From assembly GCF_034190915.1 (NCBI RefSeq), contig NW_026947514.1:8344201-8408200 (forward strand): DNA of 64,000 nt, written 5' to 3'. Of this stretch, positions 19,369 through 30,440 are shown piece by piece. Every line of letters starts with the position of its first letter. Position 1 is the first letter of the stretch. Both the position numbers and the translations under genes were made by a program. The notes under the pieces were generated by a model. The model worked only from the letters and a program-made list of their open reading frames with translations. It did not search any database and was not told the DNA's origin. Source of the stretch: Cavia porcellus (taxonomy: Eukaryota; Chordata; Mammalia; Rodentia; Caviidae).

Positions 19369-19574
19369 CTGCCTTCTTATCTGTACCGAAAATGAAATGC
19401 TCCATGGATTTCTCATACAACACGCTCTCTCCTCTCCAGCCCGAACAAACTGCTGAGAACACCCGTCTTCATGAGCTGCCAGCAGCAGGGCCTTCACCCA
19501 TGCTGTGATCCCTCAGGGTGTGGCTTCAGGCACCAGGGCTCCCCCAAGTTGTCCCACCAGAGCAGTTGACTTTT

Positions 19575-19660
19575 GATTTTTAGGTTGAGGATGGAGCCCT
19601 GGGCCTCACACATGCTAGGCAAGAGTTCAGCCAATGAGCCACAACTGCAGCCCACCCAGC
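19575..19660 (-). repeat. ID-like SINE, antisense
   Basis: 'ttttaggttgaggatggagccctgggcctcacacatgctaggcaagagttcagccaatgagcc'. Confidence 0.7.
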
Positions 19661-20294
19661 TGACTTTTTAACCTCTCCTCTTACTGATGCTCAGGACCCC
19701 CACACAACACAGGGTGCTCACACTGAGAGCCCCCTCCCCCACCAACACCTTTTGTTCCTGGTGCAGGAGCCCAGTGGTGGTGGGGGAAACTTCCAGGCAG
19801 ACACCTCTGTGCTGACCTTGAGCGCAGTGAGCCAGCCCAGCAATTATGCACTGATGGCCATCAATCCAGCACATCCAGGGGACAGGGATCGTCGCCCAGG
19901 CAGGCATTCGATGCAAATGACACACATATTCATAAGACTCAAAAGGTAATTGGTGTGTGTCTCAAATTGTACTCTACCTTTCCCCCGTCAATTTCCCGTC
20001 TCGTGGAAGGTGAAATTAAAGGTTTCGGAATATTACACCTTTTAGCAGTTACCAGGTAACTGGGAATCAAAGTGTCAGAGTTACTGACAGGCTGGCAGGT
20101 TGAACTTGAGCTTGGAATGTCCTTTATCACAGCTCCAAGCCGGGTGTTTGCTCACCAGGACTCAGAGAGCAGCAGTGAGTTAAAACAGACCATGGTGGAC
20201 ACCCAAGGGCTCACTGTATGGGAGGCTTATTTGCCAGTGGGGGCACCAAGCTTCATCCCTAATTTGGCTTTTTAAATTTGTTTAAATTTTAAGA
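19661..20294. other. Unique sequence, no gene seen
   Basis: 19895-20130 is AT-richer and repeat-free ('catattcataagactcaaaaggtaatt', 'ggtgaaattaaaggtttcggaatatt'); it may be weakly regulatory. No coding region recognised. Confidence 0.4.
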
Positions 20295-20568
20295 CATGGT
20301 CCCAGCCAAGCAGGAGGGTGCACACCTATAATCTCAGCACTAGGGAGGCTGACACAGGAGGGTCTCCGCAAGTTCAAGGCTCTCTTAGGCCACATAGTGA
20401 GTTCAAACTGAGTCTGAACTACACGGCACAACTCTACCTCAACCAATCAAACAAAAAAGGTATGGTCTCGCTAAACTGTTCAAGTTGACCTTAGATGTAT
20501 GATCCTCCTGCCTCGGCCTCCCAAGTTCTTGGGATTACAGGGGTGTGCAATAATGCACTCAGCCTGTC
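20295..20568. repeat. Inverted pair of B1-like SINEs
   Basis: Sense copy 20295-20457 ('gcacacctataatctcagcactagggaggctgac…ggccacatagtgagttc'). Antisense copy 20462-20568 ('atggtctcgctaaactgttcaagttgacc…atcctcctgcctcggcctccc'). Confidence 0.82.
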
Positions 20569-21004
20569 TTTTATTTTTTATTTTTCTTTTATTTTTTTCA
20601 GCAAGCACAGCTTGCTTGCTGTGGGCCAGGTGCTGTGCCCAGAGCTTTAGAAATCTTTACCCAGAAGGTGAACAGCAATGGAGAGGCAGGAGGCAGAGCA
20701 GCCTCGAGGGCAAGTGGGGGTGGAGGGGTTTCAGGAGGACTGGGAGGAAGGAAGGCAGGTCTAGCCAAGGAGGGTGGGGGGGGGAGGGAGAAGGGGAGAA
20801 GGAGGAGGAGGAAGAAGAGAGAGGAGGAGGTGATGCTCAGAGATGTACAGAAGCCTCCACTGCACGGGGAAGCCAGATTAGGGCAGCCAGTGCCAGCACT
20901 GGGGACCTGAGCTTTCTCGGGGACCTCAGATTGTCAGCAGCAGCTTTAAATGCAGGTTTTGTGGCCTCCAAAGTTCCCATTGCTTGGGGGAGTCCTCCCC
21001 CTTC
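20569..21004. other. Unique sequence with a GGA-rich tract
   Basis: 20740-20835 is a GGA/GGG-rich purine tract that creates glycine/glutamate/arginine-rich open frames of no coding significance. 20585-20680 may be an old interspersed repeat scrap. Confidence 0.55.
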
Positions 21005-21142
21005 TTGAAGACAGGGTCTCACTCTGTTGGCTTTGAAGTCACTTCGTAGCCCAAGAACTGGCCGTAGAACTCGTGACAGTCTTCCTGCCTCAGCCTCCCG
21101 AGGGCTGGGATCACAGGTGTGTGCCACCACGCTCAGCTCTGG
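21005..21142 (-). repeat. B1-like SINE, antisense, with internal duplication
   Basis: 'gaagacagggtctcactctgttgg', 'cgtagcccaagaactggcc', 'cttcctgcctcagcctcccgagggctgggatcacaggtgtgtgccaccacgctcagct'. Confidence 0.9.
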
Positions 21143-21164
21143 GGGAATCTCTTTAAAAAAACAA

Positions 21165-21325
21165 CACAAAGCTGTGTGGTGTACATCTGCAATGCCAGCC
21201 CACAAGAGGCTGAGGCAGCAGGGTCGCTGTGAATTCAAGGCCATCCTGGGCCACATAGTGAGTTCAAGGGCAGCCTAAAGTACTGAGTGAGACCTTGTGT
21301 CAAAAAGAAAACAACAATAAATAAG
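21165..21325 (+). repeat. B1-like SINE, sense
   Basis: 'tgtgtggtgtacatctgcaatgccagcccacaagaggctgaggcag', 'ggccatcctgggccacatagtgagttc', 'gtgagaccttgtgtcaaaaag'. Arranged tail-away, about 22 bases from the antisense copy. Confidence 0.85.
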
Positions 21326-21779
21326 GAAAAGAAAAGCAAGTTGCAGGCACGTGTGTCCTGTTCACCGGAAGGGCCTGGAGCTTACAGGTCATTAGGATTG
21401 CAGCCAGTCCCCACCGCCAGGGCACAGCTGGGAGAGACAGCTGCAGCCCAGGAATATCAGGGAGACAGACTGCGGCTTGGTGATTTTCCTTGTTGCAGAG
21501 CACAGTACTCACCACCCGCAGCTTAAAGGAGAGGTTCATTTAGGCTCTGGTTGTAGGCAGCAATCTCTAGGGTGCTGGCTCCAAGGGGAGGAGGTCGAGC
21601 TCAACTCAGCAAAGGCAATGGGCGGGGCCAGCGAAGATGCACCCTCCCAGCCACGCCCCAGCTGCTTGTAGTACCTCAGTGACCCCTGCAGCACAGCAGC
21701 TCCTTCCTAGCACATTTGATGCCTCCACCCCCGAGCCAGGTTGCATTTGCAAATGTGAGGAAAGTCTGCACTATCCACA
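21326..21779. other. Unique sequence, no gene seen
   Basis: Single-copy DNA; open frames have no recognised domain. Confidence 0.5.
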
Positions 21780-21890
21780 TTTATTTATTTGTGTATTTAA
21801 TTTTATTTTTTGTGCACCGGGAATCGAACTCGGGACCTTGCACTTGCCAGGCAGGCACTTGTCCTGCTGAGCTATTCCCACGGGCCTGCC
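21780..21890 (-). repeat. tRNA-derived SINE, antisense, second subfamily
   Basis: 'gtgcaccgggaatcgaactcgggaccttgcacttgccaggcaggcacttgtcctgctgagctattccc' with an AT-rich tail complement before it. The body differs from the young ID copies and resembles those at 28.5 and 41.2 kb. Confidence 0.85.
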
Positions 21891-22545
21891 CATGTTTGTT
21901 TTGTTCTTTTTAAATAACTGCTGGAGAGCCAGTGTTCATGTGGAATCTGCAGAGCTGGCCCTTGGCTAGGCATACAAGAGGCAAGGGGATTTCTGGAGTC
22001 CTAAGCAGGAATCTGTGTGCGTTTGCACTGGGGTATTTTTCTGGGAAGGACTATTCCGAGGACTCCAGGAGTCTCCTGGAGAAACCATGAGTGCCCAGCG
22101 CCCCTGAGCAGAGAGAGGCGCTCGTGTGTGGGCCTGGGGCTCCATCCCCTGGCCTGGTGAACCTGAGAGCTGCGTTCCTCCACCAGGTGGGCAAGGCACC
22201 GTTGCTGCCGCTGCCAGGGCTTTGGGTGTCGGGCTCCAGAGCTGGGCTGCCCAGTGGCAGCCTGTCACAATGATGATACGTCCCAATGACAGTGTTGTGT
22301 TAAACAGAATATATTATTCAAATTCCTTTCCCTTCTTTTATCTTAGCCCTACATATGGTTCACACTGTGGCTCACTTGGCATTTCTGTTGGCATGAAGCC
22401 ATGGTGTGGGGCAGTGAGGGGTGCTGAAGTTAGCCCTGGGGCAAGTTCCAGGGTGCAGCTGAGTGGCATACAGCCTGCGGAAGACTCGCTGAGACCCTCT
22501 CCGTCTGAAAGGCAGCCTGGTTCAACTGGCTTGCAAGGTGCCACC
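21891..22545. other. Unique sequence, no gene seen
   Basis: GC-rich single-copy DNA; a 175-codon frame across 22126-22653 runs into a T tract and MIR relic and has no domain. Confidence 0.5.
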
Positions 22546-22762
22546 TGCTCACTTGTTGCAAGATGCTACTCTTGCTTCTCTGAGCTTGCTTTCCCCATCT
22601 GTAAAATGGACACAGCAGTACTGCATGACTCTTTTTTTTTTTTCTTGAGATGAGAAACCACAGGATGCATGACTCTTGATGTTGATGGGAATCAGTGAGC
22701 AAATATTTGCAAAGGCTTAGCTCGTGGCTGGGCTCTCAGCAGCCCTCAGTTAATAGGAACTA
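22546..22762 (+). repeat. MIR element, sense, interrupted by a T tract
   Basis: 'ctctgagcttgctttccccatctgtaaaatgg' and, after a T-rich insertion at about 22629-22665, 'gatgggaatcagtgagcaaatatttgcaaaggcttagctcgtggc…cagttaatagg'. This fits the MIR 3' half. Confidence 0.75.
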
Positions 22763-23195
22763 ATTTTTTAAAATTACAAATCAGGATTAAATTCCACATT
22801 CTGCCGCTTGTATATGAGATGACCTTGGCATTCTGTTTCACTAACTCTTGGGTTTTTTTTTTTTTTTAAACAAAGACGTCATTACCAATAAATGGATAAA
22901 AACATGCACAGGAAGTGGCTGGCACTGGGCATGAGACAGAGCAGCTCTGATAAACAACAAATTGGCATCTTTGTCTGCTGCTGTCTAAAGTTTGTTCCTC
23001 AGCCCAAGAGATGCTGTGTTTCAGTGATAAAATGTCCCTTCTCCACTTGCGTGTGAGTAATCAAGGGTCAGGTTTAGGCATCCTGTCTGGACCCCAGGGC
23101 ATAGAGTAAGAGGCTGGATAAACTTGCAGCCTGAACCTTCTTCTAAGGACCTACCTCATGCCCCATCCAGAATCTAATCAAAAGCTTGTTTGTTT
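22763..23195. other. Unique AT-balanced sequence
   Basis: Contains a T run at 22852-22867; otherwise no repeat or gene recognised. Confidence 0.45.
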
Positions 23196-23348
23196 CGCTG
23201 CTTATTTGGTTTTTTGAGACAAGGTCTCACTGTGTAGCTCTGGCTGCCCTGGAACTTCATAGCACAGCCTGACCTTACACTCTCTGTGATCCTCCTGCCT
23301 CAGCCTCCTGAGTGCTGGGATTACAAGTGTGTGCCACCATGCTTGGCT
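23196..23348 (-). repeat. B1-like SINE, antisense, with internal duplication
   Basis: 'ttttttgagacaaggtctcactgtgtagctctggctgccc', then 'cacagcctgaccttacactc', 'cctcctgcctcagcctcctgagtgctgggattacaagtgtgtgccaccatgcttggct'. Confidence 0.93.
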
Positions 23349-24411
23349 TGATTGAAAGTTTTAAAAAGCAGTTACTGCTGTGAAGCAGCTCTAGGGGTTC
23401 AGGGAGCCTCATGTCCAGCAGTGATGGCTGTAGCATGATTTATTTACAAGGCCTAGAAACTTGAGAACTGCATTCAGGGCCATGTCCTTGCCCCATCCTC
23501 TGGCTTGTGTGTTTGGGTTTCAATTGTAATCTATTTTGGATGACATTTCTGGTTTTGTTTCGCCTGACTGATGGGGTCCAGAAGGCCAGACAGGAACGTT
23601 GCTTGGGATGTTGTGTTTCTGAAGTAAAGTTGCCCAATGGAAAAGCCTGGAATGTGATTTTTGGGTCCGGGGGAGTTGCCTGGCGTGAAATAAAGGCTGG
23701 ACTAATGTCTGGTCCACACTCGAGAAGAGAGGCTTTCCTTTTCAGGAGGCTGAGTGTTCCAGAGGAGCAGCCTGGCAGCTCATCTCTGCAGGGAGGGTGT
23801 GGAGATGGTCTCTTCCAGGCACTGGAGGAAAAGGCAGCTGTGGTGAGGTGGGAAGCTCGCTGCTGCTGTGGCTAAGGAAGATGCTTCACATCTACCTCCC
23901 TTGGTTCCTGACCTGTGTTTCTTTGGAGGATAATAATGCTTGGCTGTCAGGCCCCAGGTATGGTAGGGTACCCAAGAGAGAACTGGCGCTTCCAAAACAT
24001 GTGCTAACTCGAAAACCACTAGCCAAGTGCTAAGTCGGTGACAGGAATATTCTTAGCTCAGTGGTTGGAGAAAAACACAGAACATCTCTGAATCCAAGAT
24101 GGCAGCCATGGCCAATGGGAGGGCTTCCTGCAGGCCCCGGGGCTGAGTCTTGTTATGGTCATGAGGACAGAAGGGACAGCCCTACAGGATCAGGGCTGGC
24201 GCTGCCCATGAGGGACCACCTGTATAGGTGGACACTGTACTCTTTAAGCACAAAAAAGACAGCTAAGAGCTGTGCTTGTTGACCGGTTGTTATCCTTACT
24301 GTGCTCAAATGGTGAATTCCACCCCAGTATCCAGTGCCGCCTTCTTTTGACATTGTAAATACACGGTCCACATCATCCACATCCATTAGCAGGGCCATTT
24401 TACCCAACTAG
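23349..24411. other. Unique sequence, no gene seen
   Basis: Single-copy DNA. Frames at 23507-23875 and 23797-24033 carry no recognised domain and lack splice context. 'aagatggcagccatggccaat' at 24099 is a YY1-like/CCAAT-like word pair. Confidence 0.4.
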
Positions 24412-24785
24412 AATCATGCTGTAGTTCATGTGTTGGGGGTCTTGAGATAATGGAACCTACTGGACAACAGTTATATCATTGAGATGCTGTCCCCAGAAGG
24501 GGTTAAAGCAGTTTTCATGGGGCCTCAGTTTCCACGAGAGAGGGTTGTCATAGAGGAGTGAGTGAGCCCTGACATTCTCTGGCTTCACATCTCACTAGGC
24601 TTCTCACCCTCTCACATTCCCACCACAGTGTCACCCGCTGTGATGTGACACAGCCACAGAGACCTTCACAAGAGGCCAAACCATTTGGGCCACTGATCTT
24701 GAACTGACCCCCTCCAAAGCTGTGAACTAAGTACATTCCTTTAAAGATTATTGCTGTTTTGTGCAAAAGGCACTGATACAATCAT
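24412..24785 (+). mobile_element. ERVL-MaLR solo LTR (MST/MLT1 type), sense
   Basis: 'tagttcatgtgttggg…aatgg', 'gcagttttcatggggcc', 'caagaggccaaaccatttgggccactgatcttgaac…ctccaaagctgtgaac' and 'tattgctgttttgtgcaaaaggcactgatacaa' follow the MaLR LTR order. The polyadenylation region is decayed. No coding capacity. Confidence 0.62.
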
Positions 24786-25319
24786 GTACATCCCAGACTC
24801 TCTTGCAGCTAGATGTGCCCTCAGAGTTAGATTCTTGCCAATGGAATCTGAGCAGAATATGTGACCTCCAGGGACACCTTACAAAGGAAGTTGCTGATGC
24901 CCAGGGCCCCTTTTCCTCTTTCCCTCTGACAACGGCTGGTACAGCCATCCATGGGTAGAATTGGGAGTCATGTGTTAGGCATGGCTGAACTGCTCCACCA
25001 GCTGGGCTAGTGATGCTTGGCCTGGTGGAACAAAACCAACTGCCAGCCCTGGTCACTCATCTACCTCTGCACTAACATGAAAAAGAGACAAACTTCTCTC
25101 TGATTTAAGCTCTTATAATTTAGAATCTTTCTGTCAACAACCAAGTTTCTACCCTAACTTATGCAGGGGCAGTCACTTTGCAGCCCAGCCAAATGGGGAC
25201 ATTTTTGCAAGGTCCAACTCTGAAATGGAGGAGTGGTTTCCCTCATGTGCTGTTTCCCACCACCCTGCACAACAGCGTCTTCTTTCCCTAGGTACTAAGA
25301 ATTATTTGTTGTTCTATTC
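24786..25319. other. Unique sequence, no gene seen
   Basis: No gene or repeat recognised. Confidence 0.45.
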
Positions 25320-25452
25320 TTGCCAGCATAGTAACCCCAGCACTTGGGAGGCTGGCATGGTGGATTGCTGCAAGTTTGATGTCAGCCTAGGCTATATCTT
25401 AAGTTCAAGTCCAGGTTAACTACCGAGACCCTGTCTCACAAAGCAAACAAAC
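25320..25452 (+). repeat. B1-like SINE, sense, with internal duplication
   Basis: 'taaccccagcacttgggaggctgg', 'gatgtcagcctaggctatatcttaagttcaagtccaggttaac', 'gagaccctgtctcacaaagc'. Confidence 0.88.
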
Positions 25453-25818
25453 CAAACCACACCAGAACAAAACAGGTGTGCAAGAGGAGGTCAGTGGGAG
25501 GTTTCTCACATAAATGTATTTTTAATAGCAAGAGTGAGAAAATGAAGAAATCAAATATCTAACAACAGCTTGGATGAGTAAAGGATGATATAACCATGTA
25601 ATGGAGCTTTTCTCAGCTGGCAAAAATTATGTTTCCAAGGAAAATGTAACAGTATAAGAAAGTCTCAGCATTATATAATCTTGGGGAATGGGAGGATATG
25701 ACTTTTTTTGACATTTTTAACATAATAAAAAGTTTAAATTTTGATAAATTTATGATAAAAGAAACTCTTAGTTCCAAACAATATGGCAGCCCATAACTTT
25801 TCAAGATTTAACTTTTTA
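25453..25818. other. AT-rich sequence, possible LINE relic
   Basis: AT-rich DNA with no clear family match. 'gcaagagtgagaaaatgaagaaatcaaatatctaacaacag…tgg atgagtaaagg' resembles the L1 3' ORF2 stretch in sense. Low certainty. Confidence 0.35.
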
Positions 25819-25839
25819 ATATATATATTTCATATATAT

Positions 25840-25882
<43 letters not shown>

Positions 25883-25893
25883 TATACATATAT
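25819..25893. repeat. (TA)n microsatellite
   Basis: Mostly alternating TA with short 'tatatttcat' and 'taaatt' interruptions. Confidence 0.95.
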
Positions 25894-26349
25894 ATGGAAT
25901 GAAGGGAAAAAGCAATTGCACTGTGCTGACCAGTCTTGAAATTCTAGTTAGGGATCAACTAATGTTTAAAGGAAACCACTGTAAGAAATTCCTCAAGGCA
26001 TGCCCTGAAGTCTTGAAATTTCTCAAGAAAGGTAAAATTATTGTAGGTGTCCTTGTTTGCCTCTTACAATCTCATTTATACTTTCCAGTTGCTGCACAGG
26101 TTTAGTTTAGTGACTATATGTGCCCATCATAACACATGGATGAACACCACACCCAGCTTCTTTGTGCCCTTCTCTGACCATGGTTTTCGGGAGATTCCTC
26201 TTTTCAAGTAACTGAGCTAACGCCCTCATTGCGTTTCACTGGATTTCCTCTCAGGAGGGGTACACAGGCCTCCAGCAGCATGAAGAAGAGACTTTAAGCT
26301 GTGGCCTGGGTCATGTGGGGACACCCCCACCCCTTGCCAGTCTTGTTAC
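25894..26349. other. Unclassified sequence before the MaLR body
   Basis: Possibly the diverged 5' part of the MaLR internal region; I could not align it by eye. Confidence 0.35.
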
Positions 26350-27171
26350 TGTCACCCCATAACTGTGATGAGAGCAGAACGCCGTGTTCCAGAATGGCTG
26401 TGGCATAGAAAATTTGCTCCTCAGAATTGGATTCAGAATGCACAGCAATCCAGACACTCAGCTCATACAGGAAGCGGGGAGGAAAGCCTGGCTACTGCTC
26501 CAACTGGCAGCAGACCTCAGCATCATCCATGTGGTGCTGGTTTTAGGCGCATGGAGAATGCATGAGTCTGGAGGTTAACAAAGCTTCCACCTCAATTTAA
26601 GAAGGCCTGGGAGGCCAGCAGTGTGCCCCTGAGAGGCAGTGTGTGAAGCTGTGAGTGTGAAGCCAAAGGTGCACTGGAAACCCCTGAAGGCTGGAGAAGC
26701 CAGGAGCATGGATCACTAAGGAAATCTGCAAGATGAGAGCAGATCCAGCCCAAGAGAGAAGCTATGGGAGCTACAACCACCAGAAGTGCCCTCCGGGCGG
26801 GACCACTTAAGCCCTTTGGAGCTCACAGTTTGCTACAGATTGCTTCAGATGCTGGATATGCAACTACAGGACTTAATGTGTGCCCTGCTGGATTTTGGAT
26901 TTGCTTTGGTCCCACACCTTTGTATCCACCTATTTGTAACTTATGGAATGAAAAATGTTTATCTTGTGCCACTGAATGTTAGAAGTGTTTGACTGTTTTC
27001 ATTTGTACAGCATTTGCAGCTAAGAGTTTGCCTTACACCTTGAAAAAGATTTGAGACTTGGACTTTTCAGCAGTACTGACACTTAGGACTTCAGCAACTC
27101 TTGCAGATGGACTAAGTGCCTTTTGCATAAAGGGACGTGCATGAGTCTTTAGGGGAACAGGGGAAGAATGT
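26350..27171 (+). mobile_element. ERVL-MaLR internal region, 3' part, sense
   Basis: The order 'tgtggcatagaaaatttgctcc … aagctatgggagctacaacc … tttggagctcacag … gtgtgccctgctggattttgg … ttatggaatgaaaaatg … gagacttggacttttcag … aggggaacaggggaagaatg' parallels the 3' third of THE1/MST internal sequence. MaLR elements are non-autonomous with no functional retroviral genes, and none is seen here. Confidence 0.8.
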
Positions 27172-27750
27172 TATGGTTCTAATGTAATATAAGGTTGATA
27201 GACTTAATACTGGTCCTTAAGGATTGTTGAATCTCTGTTAGGATATTCAAGTTGTGAATTGGTAAGAATAAGCATGTCTCTGTGTCTGGAAACCTTTTTA
27301 AAGAAATGTGTCTGGTTGCCAAGTTGACAAGGGGTGGACTGTAATGGTTGATACATTGTGTCAACTTGAGAAGTTTAGAAGTTTAACTAAGTGACTCAGT
27401 CAGGAACTGGGGTCTTCACTTTGTAAACATCCTCATCCCCTGTAAGAGGAGGGCAAGGAGATTTTGTGAGTGCTACACTGGCCCTGGAGGAGGGGTGGCC
27501 TGTGCACAGTATAAGAGAGGAAAAGAGGCTTGCTCTCCCCATGCACCCACTCTTGCCTTTGCTCGTGTTGTTTTGTTGTCTTCTGCCCTGGAAGGGTTGC
27601 CCCTCTGCCATGTGCCAACCTGCCTTGGAGCCAGCTGATTGTAGACTAAAACCTCTACAAACTGTGAGCTAAATAAACCTTTCCTTCCTTAATTTTGGAT
27701 GTCAGGTAGTTTGTCTTAGAGACAGAAAATTACCAAACTGTGCCATGGTG
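27172..27750 (+). mobile_element. ERVL-MaLR 3' LTR, sense
   Basis: It starts 'tgttatggtt' at the internal/LTR joint. It has a TATA-like 'tataag' at 27510-27515 and a polyadenylation signal 'aataaa' at 27672-27677 in the typical 'aaactgtgagctaaataaacc' context. It ends near 'agacagaaaattaccaaactg', the MaLR end pattern. The length (about 0.58 kb) is above the usual MaLR LTR length, suggesting a rodent-specific subtype or an internal insertion. Confidence 0.82.
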
Positions 27751-28491
27751 CAAATAGAATCCGGCGACTGTGTCTGGTGCTCTACCTTAGAGAGATAGAT
27801 GGGAGCCCACTGGAGAGAGGAAGATGACATTTATCTGGAGACTGGAAAGATGAGAAGGAGAAAGAGATGACTGACTAAGAAGAATTCCAGACAGGGAACA
27901 GCACCTTGAGACTGGAGAGGGCTTGGGCTTGGAAGGGGTAAGCCTCAGGCAGCTGTGAGGAGGTTGCCAGAGTACAGCTGGCCTCAAGCAGGGGCTCAAT
28001 CATTTGTTCTGAACCCAAGCCCCAAAGGGCTGTGGGTGGGACCCCCAGAGGGAACAGGGGTCCACACACCATTCCCTTCCTGTTTGCAAATGGACAGAGG
28101 AAAGGAAGTGGCAGTGTGGGTGATGGGGCAGTGCCGTAGTCTGCAGAGATGGAGCTGACACCAGCATGCAGTGGGAGAGGGAGCTGGGAGGCAGCGTTAC
28201 AGCGTCACCCAGCGGGCAGCAGGGGACACTGGCACAGGGCAGTGAACAAAGCACTGTCCTATCCACAGACCTGCTGGCCTGTGGTTTTCATTTTATCTGC
28301 AAAACCCCTTCCTTTATAGCAATGTCCAAGTTTGTGTTTGATTCACTGGGGGAGATGTGAGTATATCAGGGATGGGGGTTTGGGGAGCTCCCTTCAGACC
28401 CTGCTTCATCAGAGAGACCGGGAGGGCCAGATGTGGACAGACAGAGGGGAGGCAGGTGCCCCTGTGCTGGCTTGAATTGGTTTCCTTGTGT
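27751..28491. other. Unique sequence, no gene seen
   Basis: Single-copy DNA with overlapping chance frames on both strands. Confidence 0.5.
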
Positions 28492-28692
28492 TGTTTTATT
28501 TATTTATGTACTGGGAATCGAATTCAGGACCTTATGCTAGCCAGGTAGGTGCTGTGCCACTGAGCTATATTCCCAGCCCCTGGCTTGGGGTTTGCTGGGG
28601 TTTTTTGTTTGTTTGTTTGTTTTTGAGACAGGCTCTTGCTGTGTAGTTCAGGCTGGCCTTGTACTTACAATGTAACCCAACTTGGATCCGGA
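28492..28692 (-). repeat. Antisense tRNA-derived SINE followed by antisense B1
   Basis: 28500-28580: 'gtactgggaatcgaattcaggaccttatgctagccaggtaggtgctgtgccactgagctatattcccagccc'. 28605-28690: a GTTT-rich tail complement, 'tttttgagacaggctcttgctgtgtagttcaggctggccttg…atgtaacccaacttgg', truncated. Could be a dimer or two insertions. Confidence 0.85.
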
Positions 28693-29284
28693 AGGACCCA
28701 GGGCCCGCGTGTGTAAAGGTTCTGTCCTCAGCCAGCCCTGTGCTCTTGGGAAGCCGTGGAGACCTTAACAGGCGGGTGCGGCTCGAGGCTTACAGTCAGT
28801 TGTTGGACCCTTCTTTGCCTGTCCAGCTGCCCTGCCCTGACCGCTGTGCTCCGCCTCCTGCTCCTCACGGGATTTTGCAGCGCCACTGAACCAGAGCCTG
28901 AAACCTCCAACTCAGCGACCCAAAATACCTTTCCTCTGGTGGTGTTTTATCATCTTAATGAGAGAGGCTGTGTCCACCCATCCCTAGGCAGAGGTGCCAG
29001 TCCGGCTGCAGACCACATGACCTTCTGGGGACTGTAGGTCCTCTAGCTCTAGCCCAGCCTTGAGCCAGTCCTCCTGCAGCAGGGCAGTGGGGTCCAGTGA
29101 GCCCAGCCAGATGTGGCCGGCAGGGCCTGTGCCTTTGCTGCCTTAGCGGAATTTAGATTTGGTGAAAAGGTCACGGTAGGAGGCCGTCTGTCCAGGAAGA
29201 TTCCAGTTTATTACCTGTTCAGTTGTCTGATGCTGTCTCGTTTAAACAGAAAACCTCTGTGTGTGTGTGTGTGTGTGGCTATTA
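28693..29284. other. Unique sequence with a (TG)n tract
   Basis: (TG)n at 29255-29276. No gene recognised; 'acatgaccttctggggactgtagg' and nearby frames have no domain. Confidence 0.5.
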
Positions 29285-29465
29285 TTTTAAGAATTCAAGG
29301 CAATAGCACACATCTGTAATCCCAGCCCTCTGGGAGACTGAGACAGGCTCACAAACTTGAACCCAGCTTGGGCAACTTAGTAAAATCTTGTCTCAAAAAA
29401 GAGCCAGAGATACAGCTCATTATACAAAGATCCTGAGTTTCTTCCAGAGTACTGAAAAAAAAAAA
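29285..29465 (+). repeat. Dimeric 7SL-tRNA SINE, sense
   Basis: 'catctgtaatcccagccctctgggagactgagacagg', 'cagcttgggcaacttagtaaaatcttgtctcaaaaa' joined to 'gagccagagatacagctcattatac…gatcctgagtttcttccagagtactg' and an A tail. Confidence 0.82.
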
Positions 29466-30045
29466 TCAAAGTGATAATTTGAATTCTTGTTTTCTTACCT
29501 CAAAAGCAATGCAAACTCATAGAAAGACAAGAAGCCACCTGCAGATGGCTCCTTGAGTCATTGGGTCACCCAAGAATGCACATGGCCTGGGGTGCACTGT
29601 GGGTTTTTGGCAGTGCGGCTGAAGGTGACAGTGACCAGGCGAGGACAGGACTGGTGACTCGGGTAGGATGGGTGTCCCCAGCGGCCAGGGCAGCAAAGCA
29701 GCGCTCAACTTGTGACTAAGTAAAATCATGCTTCAGCTCCTGAGCCCAGAGCCCTGCGCCCTTGAGGGTGCCCTGGAGGGCAGTTTCGTGCCATCCCTCT
29801 GCAGGAAGGGGCGCTGCTTAGCACCCACAGTGCCCCAGGGCGGCTCTGCCAAAGAAATTGCAGCCCCTCGCCAGTGCTGCTAAGAGCGCCTGGCCAGCGC
29901 CTCATCCTGGTTCACCTTTGGGATGCAACTCCTGTATAAATCAATGGGGCTTTAGAAAATCACGCCCCCCACCTGGGGCCCCTGGGAGCAGTGGCCACAG
30001 CAGCTTTATACACTGGGGCACACACACTTGGGCTTCATAAAGTTT
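29466..30045. other. Unique sequence, no gene seen
   Basis: No gene or repeat recognised. Confidence 0.45.
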
Positions 30046-30300
30046 CTTTTTTTTTTTTAAGTAAACAATTTTTTTTTCTTTCTTTTTCTTCTTTCTTAAA
30101 ACAAGGTTTTGCTCTGTCATGCAGGCTGGCCTTGAACTCCTGGTGATTCTCCCTGTCTCAGCCTCCAGAATCCTGAGATTACAGGTAGGCACCACCATGC
30201 CCGGCTTCTTTTTGTGTCTTCTCTTTCTTTTTGTCAGTACTTGGGATGGGACTGCAGCCCCAAGCAAGCCACAGTGCTTAGCTGCACTCCTCAGCTGTTT
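30046..30300 (-). repeat. Antisense B1 and antisense ID relic
   Basis: T-rich tail complement 30046-30098, then 'aaaacaaggttttgctctgtcatgcaggctgg', 'gtctcagcctccagaatcctgagattacagg…caccaccatgcccggct', then 'gtcagtacttgggatgggactgcagcc…gcttagctgcac' as a diverged ID end. Confidence 0.8.
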
Positions 30301-30334
30301 GTGTTTATTCTCCATGTTTATTTTTAAAATTATG

Positions 30335-30440
30335 TGTGTACATGCTGGGTGGTAGTCAGGAGGCTGAGGCAGGAATATTTCAGTTTCCGAGCCAGCAGGG
30401 CAACTTAGTGAGACCCTGACTCAAAAACTAAGTGAAAAGT
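30335..30440 (+). repeat. B1-like SINE, sense, internally deleted
   Basis: 'catgctgggtggtagtcaggaggctgaggcagg' and 'cagcagggcaacttagtgagaccctgactcaaaaac'. Confidence 0.78.

Noticed and set aside
27172..27750. An intact endogenous retrovirus
   Set aside because: The neighbouring internal region matches non-autonomous MaLR DNA with no gag, pol or env frame; only LTR signals remain.
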